In this document: one piece after another, positions 35,023 to 43,171 of the stretch
Layout: each line of letters begins with the position of its first letter
Position numbering within the stretch: position 1 is the first letter of the stretch
Source of the DNA: Streptomyces roseirectus
GTDB lineage: Bacteria; Actinomycetota; Actinomycetes; Streptomycetales; Streptomycetaceae
Assembly: GCF_014489635.1 (NCBI RefSeq)
Contig: NZ_CP060828.1
Span: forward strand, 1,922,001 to 1,986,000
DNA length: 64,000 nt
Direction: 5' to 3'
The notes under the pieces: model-generated
Database searches by the model: none
The model's input: only the letters and a program-made list of their open reading frames with translations
Told to the model about the DNA's origin: nothing
Made by a program: the position numbers and the translations under genes

Positions 35023-36516
35023 TCAGGAACCCGCCAGCGGGTTGGGCAGGGGGAGGTAGCGGGCGTCCGCGCCGTCGGCGCCGGTCCAGCGCAGCAGGAG
35101 GTTGGTCTTGCCGGGGAGGGTGGGCGCGGTCAGGAGCGCCGCCGCCTCGGGGAGGTCGCAGCGGGCGAACTCGTGCCGTACGGCGGGCCAGGGGTCGAAA
35201 CCCGGGTGGTGCTCGACGAGGGCACCCGCGGCCTCGGTGAGGTGGTTGACGACGAGCGTGTAGACCAGCCTCTCCCAGCCCGCCGCGCGCCCGACGTCCG
35301 CGAGGAGCTTGACGCCCTCCGCGTCCCGGTACAGGGCCCGCACGGGCGTCCCCGAGCCGTCCACGGCCACCAGCGTGTTCTGGGCGTGCGCTTCGAGGAC
35401 GACGCCGGCGGCGAACGCGGTCAGCGCGGGCCGGACGACGGCCCCGAGGTACGCCGTCCACCAGCCCCCGGGGTCGGGTGTGGCGGCGAGCGGGCTGCCG
35501 TCGAAGCCCTCGGTGAGGCCCGCCGCGAGCAGCGGGGTCGCGCCGAGGTCGCCGAAGCCGTCGCGGACCAGGACGGCCAGCTCCTCGAAGGCGAAGGCGG
35601 CGGTGCGGTAGCCGCGGTCGCTCAGCCAGGCGCCGGGCAGCGCGCGGGCGGCGGCCTCGTCGGTCCTGCGGAGTTTGCGCAGGTCGTGGGCCCACAGGCG
35701 GCGGATGTCGTTGGTGATGCGGACATCCAGGCTGAACTTGAGGAAGAGGTCGCGGGCCGGGTCGTGGACGGTGCGGATCGCGGCGGTCGGCCAGGTGTCG
35801 CCGGTCGTGCCGAGCCGGACGAGGTCCCCGTCCTCGAACGCCTGCCGCAGCGTCTCGCCGATGAGCGCGAGCTGCCAGGGGTGCGCGGGCAGCAGCCGGT
35901 AGCCGGGCGGGGCCTCGCCGAACGCGTCCAGGGCACGGACGTCGCCCTCCTCGACGACCAGGTCCTCGCGCACGCCGAGCAGGGTGAGCGGGAAGCTCGC
36001 ATACGCCTCGGGCGCGTACGGCAGCCACGCCGCCGCCGGGCCACCGCCGCGCGCCTTGGGGGCCGGGTGGTAAGGGTGGCCCGTGACCAGGGACTGCTCG
36101 GAGCGGCGGTAGAGGTCGGCGGGCGGGGTCACACGCGCGCGTGCGTCGAGGATCGCGGCGACCGCCTCGCGGCTGTCCAGCATCTCGGCGGGGAGTTCGT
36201 GGTTGTCGAGGCCGGTGTGGAGGCGGAGTTCTTCGGCGACGAGTTTCACCAGGGCGGGGTGGTCGAGGGGGTGGGTGGTGCGGTCGGGGCGGTGCGCGCC
36301 GTCTCGCTCCGGTTCCGTGAGATCGAGGCCGGGCCCGGTGATCAGCTCGGGTTCCGTCGGCCGGCGCCCCCCGCGCACCCTCAGCAGCCGCCCGCTGGGC
36401 AGCCGGTGGACGCCCGGTTCGGCCGTCGGCTGGGCGACCTCCCGCAGCAGGCAGTTGAGCAGCGGCGCGGCGGCGTACGCGTCGGCGGGCGGGGGGTCGT
36501 AAGGCACGCGTTCCAC
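35023..36516 (-). CDS. NIS siderophore synthetase (IucA/IucC family)
   Basis: A 497-aa enzyme of the NRPS-independent siderophore family that condenses a carboxylic acid with an amine or hydroxylamine using ATP. Motifs: SEQSLVTGHPYHPAPKARGG near residue 140 (ATP-binding), LPAHPWQLALIGETL near 207, KFSLDVRITNDIRRL near 261, LEAHAQNTLV near 373, and RDAEGVKLL near 392. It is divergent from a second 497-aa synthetase. No hydroxylase, decarboxylase, exporter or iron-box operator is seen nearby, so the amine partner must come from elsewhere. GTG at 36516 is the family-like start. Confidence 0.92.
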   Translation of the reverse strand: MERVPYDPPPADAYAAAPLLNCLLREVAQPTAEPGVHRLPSGRLLRVRGGRRPTEPELITGPGLDLTEPERDGAHRPDRTTHPLDHPALVKLVAEELRLHTGLDNHELPAEMLDSREAVAAILDARARVTPPADLYRRSEQSLVTGHPYHPAPKARGGGPAAAWLPYAPEAYASFPLTLLGVREDLVVEEGDVRALDAFGEAPPGYRLLPAHPWQLALIGETLRQAFEDGDLVRLGTTGDTWPTAAIRTVHDPARDLFLKFSLDVRITNDIRRLWAHDLRKLRRTDEAAARALPGAWLSDRGYRTAAFAFEELAVLVRDGFGDLGATPLLAAGLTEGFDGSPLAATPDPGGWWTAYLGAVVRPALTAFAAGVVLEAHAQNTLVAVDGSGTPVRALYRDAEGVKLLADVGRAAGWERLVYTLVVNHLTEAAGALVEHHPGFDPWPAVRHEFARCDLPEAAALLTAPTLPGKTNLLLRWTGADGADARYLPLPNPLAGS

Positions 36517-36642
36517 TTCGTTCTCTACGGTCCGTGCGGGCAGGGGCGATCAGTATCGCCGTCGCCACAGCCTGCCATGACACTCTCCGTACGCTTCCGT
36601 CCGTATCGCCCGCAGCCCCGCACCGCACCGAGGAGCCCGTCC

Positions 36643-38136
36643 GTGCACCGTCCCCCCACCGCCGAGGCCGAGATCGCGGCCGAACTGGCCGTCCACCGGC
36701 CCGGCCTCGGCCCCCGGTACGCGGCCGAGCTGCCCGGCGCGCGCGCCGCCGTCCTGACCCGGCTGTGGCGCGCCCTCACCCACGAGCCGCTGCCCTGGAT
36801 CGCCGCCCGCGACCTGGCCGCCGGGACGCTGCGCCTGGCGGACGGCCGCCGCCTGCACGGCCCGTCCCCGGACCCGTTCGCGACCGACGGGTACGTCACC
36901 GCCGTGCGTCTGGACGGTGCCGTGTACGACGATCCCGCGCGCCTGATGACGGACCTGGGCGTTCCGCACGCGACGGGATTCGCGGCCGAACTCGCGCACA
37001 GCGCGGCGTCGTTGGCGCTGTCCCGGGCCGACCGGGAGGAGCCCGGGGAGGATTGGCCCGCCTCTGACTGGGAGTGGGAGCAGCGCGTGATCGACGGTCA
37101 CCCGTACCACCCCAACTGCCGTTCCCGGCCCGGCTTCTCGGTGGTCGAACAGCTCGCGTACGGTCCGGAGCACCGCGCGCCGGTCCGGCTGAGCCTCGTC
37201 CCCGTCCCGGTCGGGGAGTGTCTGACCTCGGGGACGTGGCCGGCGGAATTCCGGGACGGCGGGCGGCTGTTGGTCCCGGCGCACCCCTGGCAGGCCCGGC
37301 ACGTCCTGAAGCGCACGGCGGACGCGGGGCTGACGGCGCACCCGCTGATGTCCCTGCGCACCCTCGCCCTGCCCGACGGCGGACCGCACGTGAAGACGGC
37401 GCTCAGCGCGCGCCTGACCTCCTCCGTGCGGGACATCTCGACCGGTTCGGTGCTCGCCTCGGCAGCCCTGTCGGCGTTCGCGGAGACGGTCGCCGCGCGG
37501 ACGGACGGCCTGCTCCACGTCACCCGCACCCCGGGCGCGGCGACGGCCGGCTCCCCCGATCTCGCGGCGGTCTGGCGGGAGTCGCCGCTGCGGTACGCGG
37601 CGCCGGGCGAGCACATCGTCCCGGTGGCGGCGCTGGCCACCACCGAACTCCCCTCCCGCGCGGGCTGGTTGGCCGCCTTCGCTCGCCTGTGTCTGACCGT
37701 CGGCCTGCGACTGCTCGACCTGGGCGTGGCGTTGGAGGCGCACGGCCAGAACCTCCTGGCCGTCCTCTCCGCCGACGGCACCCCCCTCCGGCTGGTCTAC
37801 CGGGACCTGGCGGACATCCGGGTGAGCCCGGCCCGCCTCGCCCACCACGGAATCCCCCTCCCCGACCTGCCCGAGCGGATCCTCACGGACGACGTGACGG
37901 CCCTGCGCAGCAAGCTGTTCGGCTCCCTGGTGGCCGGCGCCCTGGGCTCGACGGCGGGCAGCCGGACGGCCCTGGCCCAGGCCCTGGAGACGGCCCTCCC
38001 GGACCTCCCGCCCACCCCCGACCTCACGGCACTGCGTGAACTCCCGCTCCCCACCAAGGCGTTGACGCTGATGCGGCTGTCCCCGGGGGTGAGCGGGGAC
38101 CAATGGGCACTGCTGCCCAACCCGTCGCGGAACTGA
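36643..38136 (+). CDS. second NIS siderophore synthetase (IucA/IucC family)
   Basis: A 497-aa synthetase homologous to the divergent one. Motifs: EQRVIDGHPYHPNCRSRPGF near residue 145, VPAHPWQARHVLKR near 206, KTALSARLTSSVRDIS near 249, LEAHGQNLLAVL near 364 and YRDLADIRVS. It is clearly different in sequence, so the two may add successive or different building blocks. GTG at 36643 is chosen because GAGGAG lies 7 bases before it; ATG at 36577 lacks a ribosome site. The 126-bp divergent gap lacks a recognisable DmdR/iron-box palindrome. Confidence 0.92.
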   Translation: MHRPPTAEAEIAAELAVHRPGLGPRYAAELPGARAAVLTRLWRALTHEPLPWIAARDLAAGTLRLADGRRLHGPSPDPFATDGYVTAVRLDGAVYDDPARLMTDLGVPHATGFAAELAHSAASLALSRADREEPGEDWPASDWEWEQRVIDGHPYHPNCRSRPGFSVVEQLAYGPEHRAPVRLSLVPVPVGECLTSGTWPAEFRDGGRLLVPAHPWQARHVLKRTADAGLTAHPLMSLRTLALPDGGPHVKTALSARLTSSVRDISTGSVLASAALSAFAETVAARTDGLLHVTRTPGAATAGSPDLAAVWRESPLRYAAPGEHIVPVAALATTELPSRAGWLAAFARLCLTVGLRLLDLGVALEAHGQNLLAVLSADGTPLRLVYRDLADIRVSPARLAHHGIPLPDLPERILTDDVTALRSKLFGSLVAGALGSTAGSRTALAQALETALPDLPPTPDLTALRELPLPTKALTLMRLSPGVSGDQWALLPNPSRN

Positions 38137-38172
38137 CCGTGCGTACGGGGCCGTTGCCCCCCGGTGACCGTT

Positions 38173-38202
38173 TTGAAGCGGAGCGCTCCCGCTCACTAAG
38201 AT
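38173..38202 (+). promoter_or_regulatory. promoter giving a leaderless VWA-protein mRNA
   Basis: TTGAAG (38173-38178), an 18-base spacer and TAAGAT (38197-38202). The expected start is the A of the ATG at 38209, and no ribosome-binding site exists. Confidence 0.6.
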
Positions 38203-38208
38203 CCGTCG

Positions 38209-39471
38209 ATGATCAGAACACAACGGCTGGCGGCAGGGGTCTGCGCTCTGCTCGCCTCGCTCGCGGCCGGGCTCGCGTTCCCGACCGCGGCGGCGGCCGA
38301 CGAAACCACCGCGCTCTCGCCCAAGGTCGACCTGGTGCTCGACGTCAGCGGCTCGATGCGGACGAAGGACATCGACGGCGGGACGCGGATGGCCGCGGCC
38401 AAGCAGGCGTTCAACGAGGTGCTCGACGCGACCCCGGAGACCGTCCTGCTCGGCATCCGCACCCTCGGGGCCAACTACCCGGGCGACGACCAGAAGACGG
38501 GCTGCAAGGACACCGCGCAGCTCTACCAGGTCGGCCCGCTGGACCGCACCGAGGCGAAGGCGGCGGTGGCGACCCTCTCCCCGACCGGCTGGACGCCGAT
38601 CGGCCCGGCGCTGCTCGCGGCGGCCGGTGACCTGGAGGGCGGCACCGGTTCGAAGCGGATCGTGCTGATCAGCGACGGCGAGGACACCTGCGCGCCGCTG
38701 GACCCCTGCGAGGTGGCCCGCGAGATCGCGGCCAAGGGCATCGGGCTGACCATCGACACGCTGGGCCTGGTGCCCAACACGAAGATGCGCCAGCAGCTCA
38801 GCTGTATCGCGGAGGCGACCGGCGGGACGTACACGTCGGTGGAGCACACCACCGAACTCACCGACAAGGTCAACCAGTTGGTGGACCGGGCGGCGGCGCC
38901 CGTGGTGACGCCGGTGGCCACCGAGGGCGCCGCGTCCTGCGCGGGCGCGCCGGCCCTGAAGTCCGGTCTCTACACGGACCGTACGGAGTTCGCGCGCCAG
39001 CGCTGGTACAAGGTCGACGTCAAGCCGGGCCAGGAGCTGCGGAGTTCGGTGAGCGTGTCGGCCGACCGGGCGGTGAGCCCCAACTACGGCCTGCTGCTGC
39101 GGGCGGTGACGCTGAGCGGCCGTGAGATCGTGCGCGGCGAGGCGTCGGGCACCGGGCGAACCGACGTGCTGTCGACGGGACTTCGCTATCCGAAGGAGGA
39201 GAGCGACGAGGACGACGCTCCGGCGGAGACGGTGTGCCTCCAGGTCACGAACTCCTTCACGCCGGCGGCCGGGGTGAAGACGACGCCGGGTCTGCCGCTC
39301 GAACTGACCGTGGACGTGGTGGACGGCCCGTCGCAGGCGAGCGACGTCGCGTCGTTCGGCCTCGGGCGCGGCTGGTGGCTGCTCGGGGTGCTGGTGCTCG
39401 TCGGGTTCCTGGCGGGTCTGCTGTGGGGCTGGCTGTCGCGCTGGCGTGTCGCGGTGTGGAGGACCAACTGA
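38209..39471 (+). CDS. secreted, membrane-anchored von Willebrand A-domain protein
   Basis: A 420-aa protein. The signal peptide covers residues 1-32 and ends near TAAAADE. A VWA domain (about 40-235) has the MIDAS motif DVSGSMRTKD near residue 46 and a later VLISDGEDTCAP. A beta-rich region follows, then a membrane segment WWLLGVLVLVGFLAGLLWGW and a short basic tail. The domain would face outside, anchored at its C-terminus, and bind a protein ligand in a metal-dependent way. Its stop overlaps the next gene by one base (TGATG), and the partner has the same topology, so they probably form a complex. Confidence 0.87.
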   Translation: MIRTQRLAAGVCALLASLAAGLAFPTAAAADETTALSPKVDLVLDVSGSMRTKDIDGGTRMAAAKQAFNEVLDATPETVLLGIRTLGANYPGDDQKTGCKDTAQLYQVGPLDRTEAKAAVATLSPTGWTPIGPALLAAAGDLEGGTGSKRIVLISDGEDTCAPLDPCEVAREIAAKGIGLTIDTLGLVPNTKMRQQLSCIAEATGGTYTSVEHTTELTDKVNQLVDRAAAPVVTPVATEGAASCAGAPALKSGLYTDRTEFARQRWYKVDVKPGQELRSSVSVSADRAVSPNYGLLLRAVTLSGREIVRGEASGTGRTDVLSTGLRYPKEESDEDDAPAETVCLQVTNSFTPAAGVKTTPGLPLELTVDVVDGPSQASDVASFGLGRGWWLLGVLVLVGFLAGLLWGWLSRWRVAVWRTN

Positions 39472-40259
39472 TGCGTATCACCCGAGTGTTGAGCACGGCC
39501 CTGCTGGCGCTTGGCCTGGCCGCGGCGCCGGCCGCCGCCGACTCCACGCCCTCGCCGAGCGCGTCCGCCGACGTGAAGGTGCCGGTCTCCGCGGGGACCT
39601 CGTTCCGGACGGCGGCGGAGATCGAGCAGGGGCAAACGGCGACGGCGAGCGGTTCGACCGGTGACTACATGTACTGGTCGTTCCCGGCCGACGCGAAGCA
39701 ACGCCCCACGGTCAAGGCCACGTTGAAGCTCCCTCAGGCCCACACCGGCCAGACCTGGCAGCTCGACGTGTACGACGGCTTGCGGCGCCGCCAGGCGTGC
39801 CAGTACGGCGCGCAGACGCACACCGCCGCGCCGGGCACCAACTCGCTCGAACTCGCCTGTGTGCTGCGGACGGTGCGGTCCTGGGCGGAGCCGTGGGCCA
39901 ACGACCCGCTGCCGGGCACGTATTACGTCCGGCTGACGGCCGTCGGTGTGAAGACCGCCGACCTCGGGCTGCCGGTCTCCGCTGAACTCCGCGTGGACTC
40001 CAAGAACATGGGCGGCGCGGCGGCCGTCGACGGGTCGCTCTCGGAGCCGCTGGTGCCGGGCGTCTCGGTCACCAAGGCCGAGGATTCGAAGGCGTCCCTG
40101 TTCAGCCTGGAGCCCGAGGACGGCTGGGACTCCGGCTGGTGGTCGAGCCGTTGGGTGTGGACCGGGGTCGGGGCGATCCTCGCCGCGCTCGCCGGGATCG
40201 GGGGGTACGCGCTGACGCGGGGGTCGGGGCGGCCCTCGCGGGTGCCGCCCGGCGCCTGA
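39471..40259 (+). CDS. secreted, C-terminally anchored protein, partner of the VWA protein
   Basis: A 262-aa protein with a signal peptide cut near AAADS, a Ser/Thr/Pro/Ala-rich linker, a beta-rich domain (SGSTGDYMYWSFPADAKQRP, then LELACVLRTVRSWAEPWAND) and a C-terminal membrane segment VWTGVGAILAALAGIGGYAL. The outside domain resembles the C-terminal half of the VWA protein in general style. No family recognised with certainty. GGAGG lies 8 bases before the ATG. It is the second gene of the pair, closed by a strong hairpin. Confidence 0.78.
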   Translation: MRITRVLSTALLALGLAAAPAAADSTPSPSASADVKVPVSAGTSFRTAAEIEQGQTATASGSTGDYMYWSFPADAKQRPTVKATLKLPQAHTGQTWQLDVYDGLRRRQACQYGAQTHTAAPGTNSLELACVLRTVRSWAEPWANDPLPGTYYVRLTAVGVKTADLGLPVSAELRVDSKNMGGAAAVDGSLSEPLVPGVSVTKAEDSKASLFSLEPEDGWDSGWWSSRWVWTGVGAILAALAGIGGYALTRGSGRPSRVPPGA

Positions 40260-40270
40260 GGGACCGTCAC

Positions 40271-40300
40271 GATGCCCACCGCTCACCGGCGGTGGGCATC
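40271..40300. terminator. bidirectional hairpin terminator
   Basis: A 12-bp perfect stem, GATGCCCACCGC with GCGGTGGGCATC, and a 6-base loop, between two convergent genes (ends at 40259 and 40308). Confidence 0.8.
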
Positions 40301-40307
40301 GGTCGTC

Positions 40308-40934
40308 TCACGCCTCGCGCAGCGCCTTCGCGAGGGCGCCGTCACCGCTGACCTCGACGCGGCCGGCGCGGACGGCGTCGGCCAGGCCCAACTCCCCGCG
40401 CGCTATGGCCGTGCAGGTGTCCGTGTCGAGCGCGAGCCGCGCGTCCGCCTCGACCGGGGCGACCCCGTCGCCGTACACGGCGCCGTCCGTGCCGCCGACG
40501 TACAGATGGAACTCGCCTTCGTCCAGATGGACTTGAACGACTCCCTCGCCGTCGAGCGCGCGCAGCAGGGGCAGGGCGAACCAGTGGGCGCGGACGGCGT
40601 CGGTGGGGCGGCGTTCGCCCAGCTCGGCCTGGCCCCACGCGCCGAGGGCCTGGAGGACGTGCAGCAACTGCCGTCCGCGCACGGTGAGTTCGTAGACGTA
40701 GGCCGCGCCGGGCGGGGGGAGCCGGCGGCGGGTGGTGAGGCCGTCGCGTTCCATGTCCTTGAGCCGGGAGGCGAGTACGTCCGTGCTGACGCCGGGGAGG
40801 TCGGCGTGCAGGTCGGTGTAGCGGCGCGGGCCGGCCAGCAGCTCCCGGACGATCAGCAGGGTCCAGCGGTCGCCGACGACGTCGAGCGCGCGGGCGGCGG
40901 AACAGTACTGGTCGTAGCTTCGGCGAGGTGACAT
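40308..40934 (-). CDS. HxlR-family transcriptional regulator with SCP2-like C-terminal domain
   Basis: A 208-aa protein. Residues 1-110 form an HxlR-type winged helix: YCSAARALDVVGDRWTLLIVRELLAGPRRYTDLHADLPGVSTDVLASRLKDMERDGL. The C-terminal half (LDGEGVVQVHLDEGEFHLYVGG, LALDTDTCTAIARGELGLADAVRAGRVEVSGD) resembles the SCP2 sterol-carrier fold and may bind a small hydrophobic ligand. A TTGGAA-N16-TAGACT promoter on the minus strand would start the mRNA at this ATG, making it leaderless and favouring 40934 over an ATG at 40952. It is divergent from an aminotransferase gene. Confidence 0.88.
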   Translation of the reverse strand: MSPRRSYDQYCSAARALDVVGDRWTLLIVRELLAGPRRYTDLHADLPGVSTDVLASRLKDMERDGLTTRRRLPPPGAAYVYELTVRGRQLLHVLQALGAWGQAELGERRPTDAVRAHWFALPLLRALDGEGVVQVHLDEGEFHLYVGGTDGAVYGDGVAPVEADARLALDTDTCTAIARGELGLADAVRAGRVEVSGDGALAKALREA

Positions 40935-40955
40935 GCGACGCAGTCTAGACATGTT

Positions 40956-40970
40956 GTTGGACTTTCCAAG
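40956..40970. promoter_or_regulatory. HxlR operator 1, GTTGG-N5-CCAAG
   Basis: A 15-bp imperfect inverted repeat overlapping the probable -35 box of the regulator's own promoter. Its centre is exactly 21 bp from operator 2. Confidence 0.6.
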
Positions 40971-40976
40971 CTCCCA

Positions 40977-40991
40977 CTTGGTAAAACCAAG
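40977..40991. promoter_or_regulatory. HxlR operator 2, CTTGG-N5-CCAAG
   Basis: A perfect inverted repeat CTTGGTAAAACCAAG that overlaps the probable -10 (TAAAAC) of the aminotransferase promoter. Two helical turns separate it from operator 1. Confidence 0.62.
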
Positions 40992-41015
40992 CATCACGAG
41001 TTTCCGGAGGGACGC

Positions 41016-42224
41016 ATGGAGTTCCGGCAGTCGAACAAGCTCAGCGAGGTCTGCTACGAGATCCGCGGGCCGGTGATCGAGCACGCCAACGCGCTGGAGG
41101 AGGCGGGGCACAGCGTGCTGCGCCTCAACACCGGCAACCCCGCGCTCTTCGGGTTCGAGGCGCCCGAGGAGATCGTCCAGGACATGATCCGGATGCTCCC
41201 GCAGGCCCACGGCTACACCGACTCGCGCGGCATCCTCTCCGCCCGGCGCGCGGTCTCCCAGCGCTACCAGAAACTGGGGGTCGAGGTCGACGTCGACCAC
41301 GTCTACCTCGGCAACGGCATCTCCGAGCTGATCTCGATGGCCGTCCAGGCGCTGATCGAGGACGGCGACGAAATCCTCATCCCCGCACCGGACTTCCCCC
41401 TCTGGACGGCCGTCACGACCCTCGCGGGCGGCAAGGCCGTGCACTACCTGTGCGACGAGCAGTCCGACTGGAACCCCGACCTCGCGGACATGGCGTCGAA
41501 GATCACCGACCGGACCAAGGCGGTCGTGATCATCAACCCCAACAACCCGACGGGCGCGGTGTATCCGAAGGAGGTCGTCGAGGGCATCCTCGATCTCGCC
41601 CGCCGGCACGGGCTGATGGTCCTCGCGGACGAGATCTACGACCAGATCCTCTACGACGACGCCGTCCACCACTCCGCCGCCGCGCTCGCCCCCGACCTCG
41701 TCGTCCTCACGTTCTGCGGGCTCTCCAAGACGTACCGCGTGGCCGGGTTCCGCTCGGGCTGGCTCGCCGTCTCCGGGCCCACCCAGCACGCCAGGAACTA
41801 CCTGGAGGGCCTGACCATGCTGGCGTCCATGCGCCTGTGCGCCAACGCGCCCGCGCAGTACGCCATCCAGGCCGCCCTCGGCGGACGCCAGTCGATCAAC
41901 GACCTCACCGCGCCCGGCGGCCGCCTCCACGAACAGCGCGACGTCGCCTGGCGGCGCCTCAACGAGATCCCCGGCGTCTCCTGCGTCCGCCCCAAGGGCT
42001 CCCTCTACGCCTTCCCCCGCCTCGACCCCAAGGTCTACCCCATCCACGACGACGAGAAGTTCGTCCTCGACCTCCTCCTGCGCGAGAAGATCCAGGTCGT
42101 CCAGGGCACGGGCTTCAACTGGCCCACCCCCGACCACTTCCGCATCCTCACCCTGCCCCACGCGGACGACCTGGAGGCGGCCATCGGCCGCATCGGCCGG
42201 TTCCTCAGCGGGTACCGGCAGTAG
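41016..42224 (+). CDS. pyridoxal-phosphate aminotransferase, AlaA-like (alanine/pyruvate)
   Basis: A 402-aa class I/II aminotransferase. LNTGNPALFGF near residue 37, the cofactor region VYLGNGISELISM near 95, the IINPNNPTGAVYPKE motif near 175, ADEIYDQILYDD near 206 and the PLP lysine in FCGLSKTYRVAGFRSGW near 240 are all present. The pattern matches E. coli AlaA-type alanine aminotransferases (pyruvate and glutamate). GGAGGG precedes the ATG. It is divergent from an HxlR regulator whose operators overlap its promoter; the physiological signal is unknown. Confidence 0.92.
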   Translation: MEFRQSNKLSEVCYEIRGPVIEHANALEEAGHSVLRLNTGNPALFGFEAPEEIVQDMIRMLPQAHGYTDSRGILSARRAVSQRYQKLGVEVDVDHVYLGNGISELISMAVQALIEDGDEILIPAPDFPLWTAVTTLAGGKAVHYLCDEQSDWNPDLADMASKITDRTKAVVIINPNNPTGAVYPKEVVEGILDLARRHGLMVLADEIYDQILYDDAVHHSAAALAPDLVVLTFCGLSKTYRVAGFRSGWLAVSGPTQHARNYLEGLTMLASMRLCANAPAQYAIQAALGGRQSINDLTAPGGRLHEQRDVAWRRLNEIPGVSCVRPKGSLYAFPRLDPKVYPIHDDEKFVLDLLLREKIQVVQGTGFNWPTPDHFRILTLPHADDLEAAIGRIGRFLSGYRQ

Positions 42225-42286
42225 TCGGCCCAGGGGCCGTTGTCAGTGGTGCGTCGTAGCCTTCGGAGCAGGAGAGGAGGTGCGAC

Positions 42287-42898
42287 GTGACACGGGTGCC
42301 GACGGCCGCGCAGCGCAGGGTGATCGAGGGGGCCGAGCCGGTGAGCGGGCGGTTGCGGGGGACGGCCGCTCAGCTGGAGGGGCTGGTGAAGCGGGGGCTG
42401 GCGTTCCGGCATCCCCGGCCGCCGCACGATCACTTTCTGACGCCGGCGGGGCATCGGGGGCGGGAGGAGATCGGGCGGGAGCCGGTCGCCGCGCCGTCCG
42501 AGGCCGACAGCGGGGTGTTCGTCGCGCGGATCGGGGGCGAGGAGGAGGCCGTCGGGCCTTCGCGGGCGCGCGAGGTGCACAGCGCCTGGCAGGGGCTGCT
42601 CGAACTGCGCCGGATGACCAATCCGGACGGCGACACCAGTCGCCCGTGCGCGTGGGAACGCACGCATCTCGTCCGGGGCGCCGCGCTGGCCCTGGAGGCG
42701 GCGGGGCTGCGGCCCGCGGGGGCCGGTGACGAGGGGTACCGGGTGCGGGCCACGCCCCAGCCGGAGGCGGTCGCCGTGTACGGCCCCGAACTCCCCGAGT
42801 ACGCCGGGGTGTTGGAGGCCGCCGGCTGGCAGGTCAGCGAGCACACCGACACGCGGTCCCGGGAACGGTACCTGCTGGCCTCACCCAGGCGGAGGTGA
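42287..42898 (+). CDS. hypothetical protein, 203 aa
   Basis: A soluble 203-aa protein with AGGAGG just before its GTG start. The N-terminus RVPTAAQRRVIEGAEPVSGRLRGTAAQLEGLVKRGLAFRHPRPPHDHFLTPAGHRGRE looks like a winged helix (helix, helix, wing) without a clear family. The rest is charged, with PEYAGVLEAAGWQVSEHTDTRSRERYLLASP at the end. It may be a DNA-binding protein, but I recognise no homologue. Bases 42899-43171 after it hold no gene that I can support, only C-rich low-complexity DNA. Confidence 0.65.
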   Translation: MTRVPTAAQRRVIEGAEPVSGRLRGTAAQLEGLVKRGLAFRHPRPPHDHFLTPAGHRGREEIGREPVAAPSEADSGVFVARIGGEEEAVGPSRAREVHSAWQGLLELRRMTNPDGDTSRPCAWERTHLVRGAALALEAAGLRPAGAGDEGYRVRATPQPEAVAVYGPELPEYAGVLEAAGWQVSEHTDTRSRERYLLASPRRR

Positions 42899-43171
42899 AC
42901 CACCGGCGACCCGGCCACGGAACACCCCTCCCGCGCGCCGTCGGCGAGGGCACGGCCCTGCGGTGGCCCGGCCTGGCCGAGCCGCCCCGCACGCCGGCCG
43001 ACAGCGCCGCATCCACCGCGCCACCGCCGACCTCTGTCCCGCGCCGCCCGCACGCCCGCACGCCCGCCGACCTCATCACCTCACTCCGCCCCCCGCCAGC
43101 AGCGAGCCCGGCCCCTCCCCTCCCCTCCTCACCCCGCCCAGCCCCCACCGCGAGCCCAGTCGGCCCCGCCC

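Noticed and set aside
36517..36642. Iron-box (DmdR-type) operator between the NIS synthetases
   Set aside because: I looked for a TTAGGTTAGGCT-like palindrome and found none.
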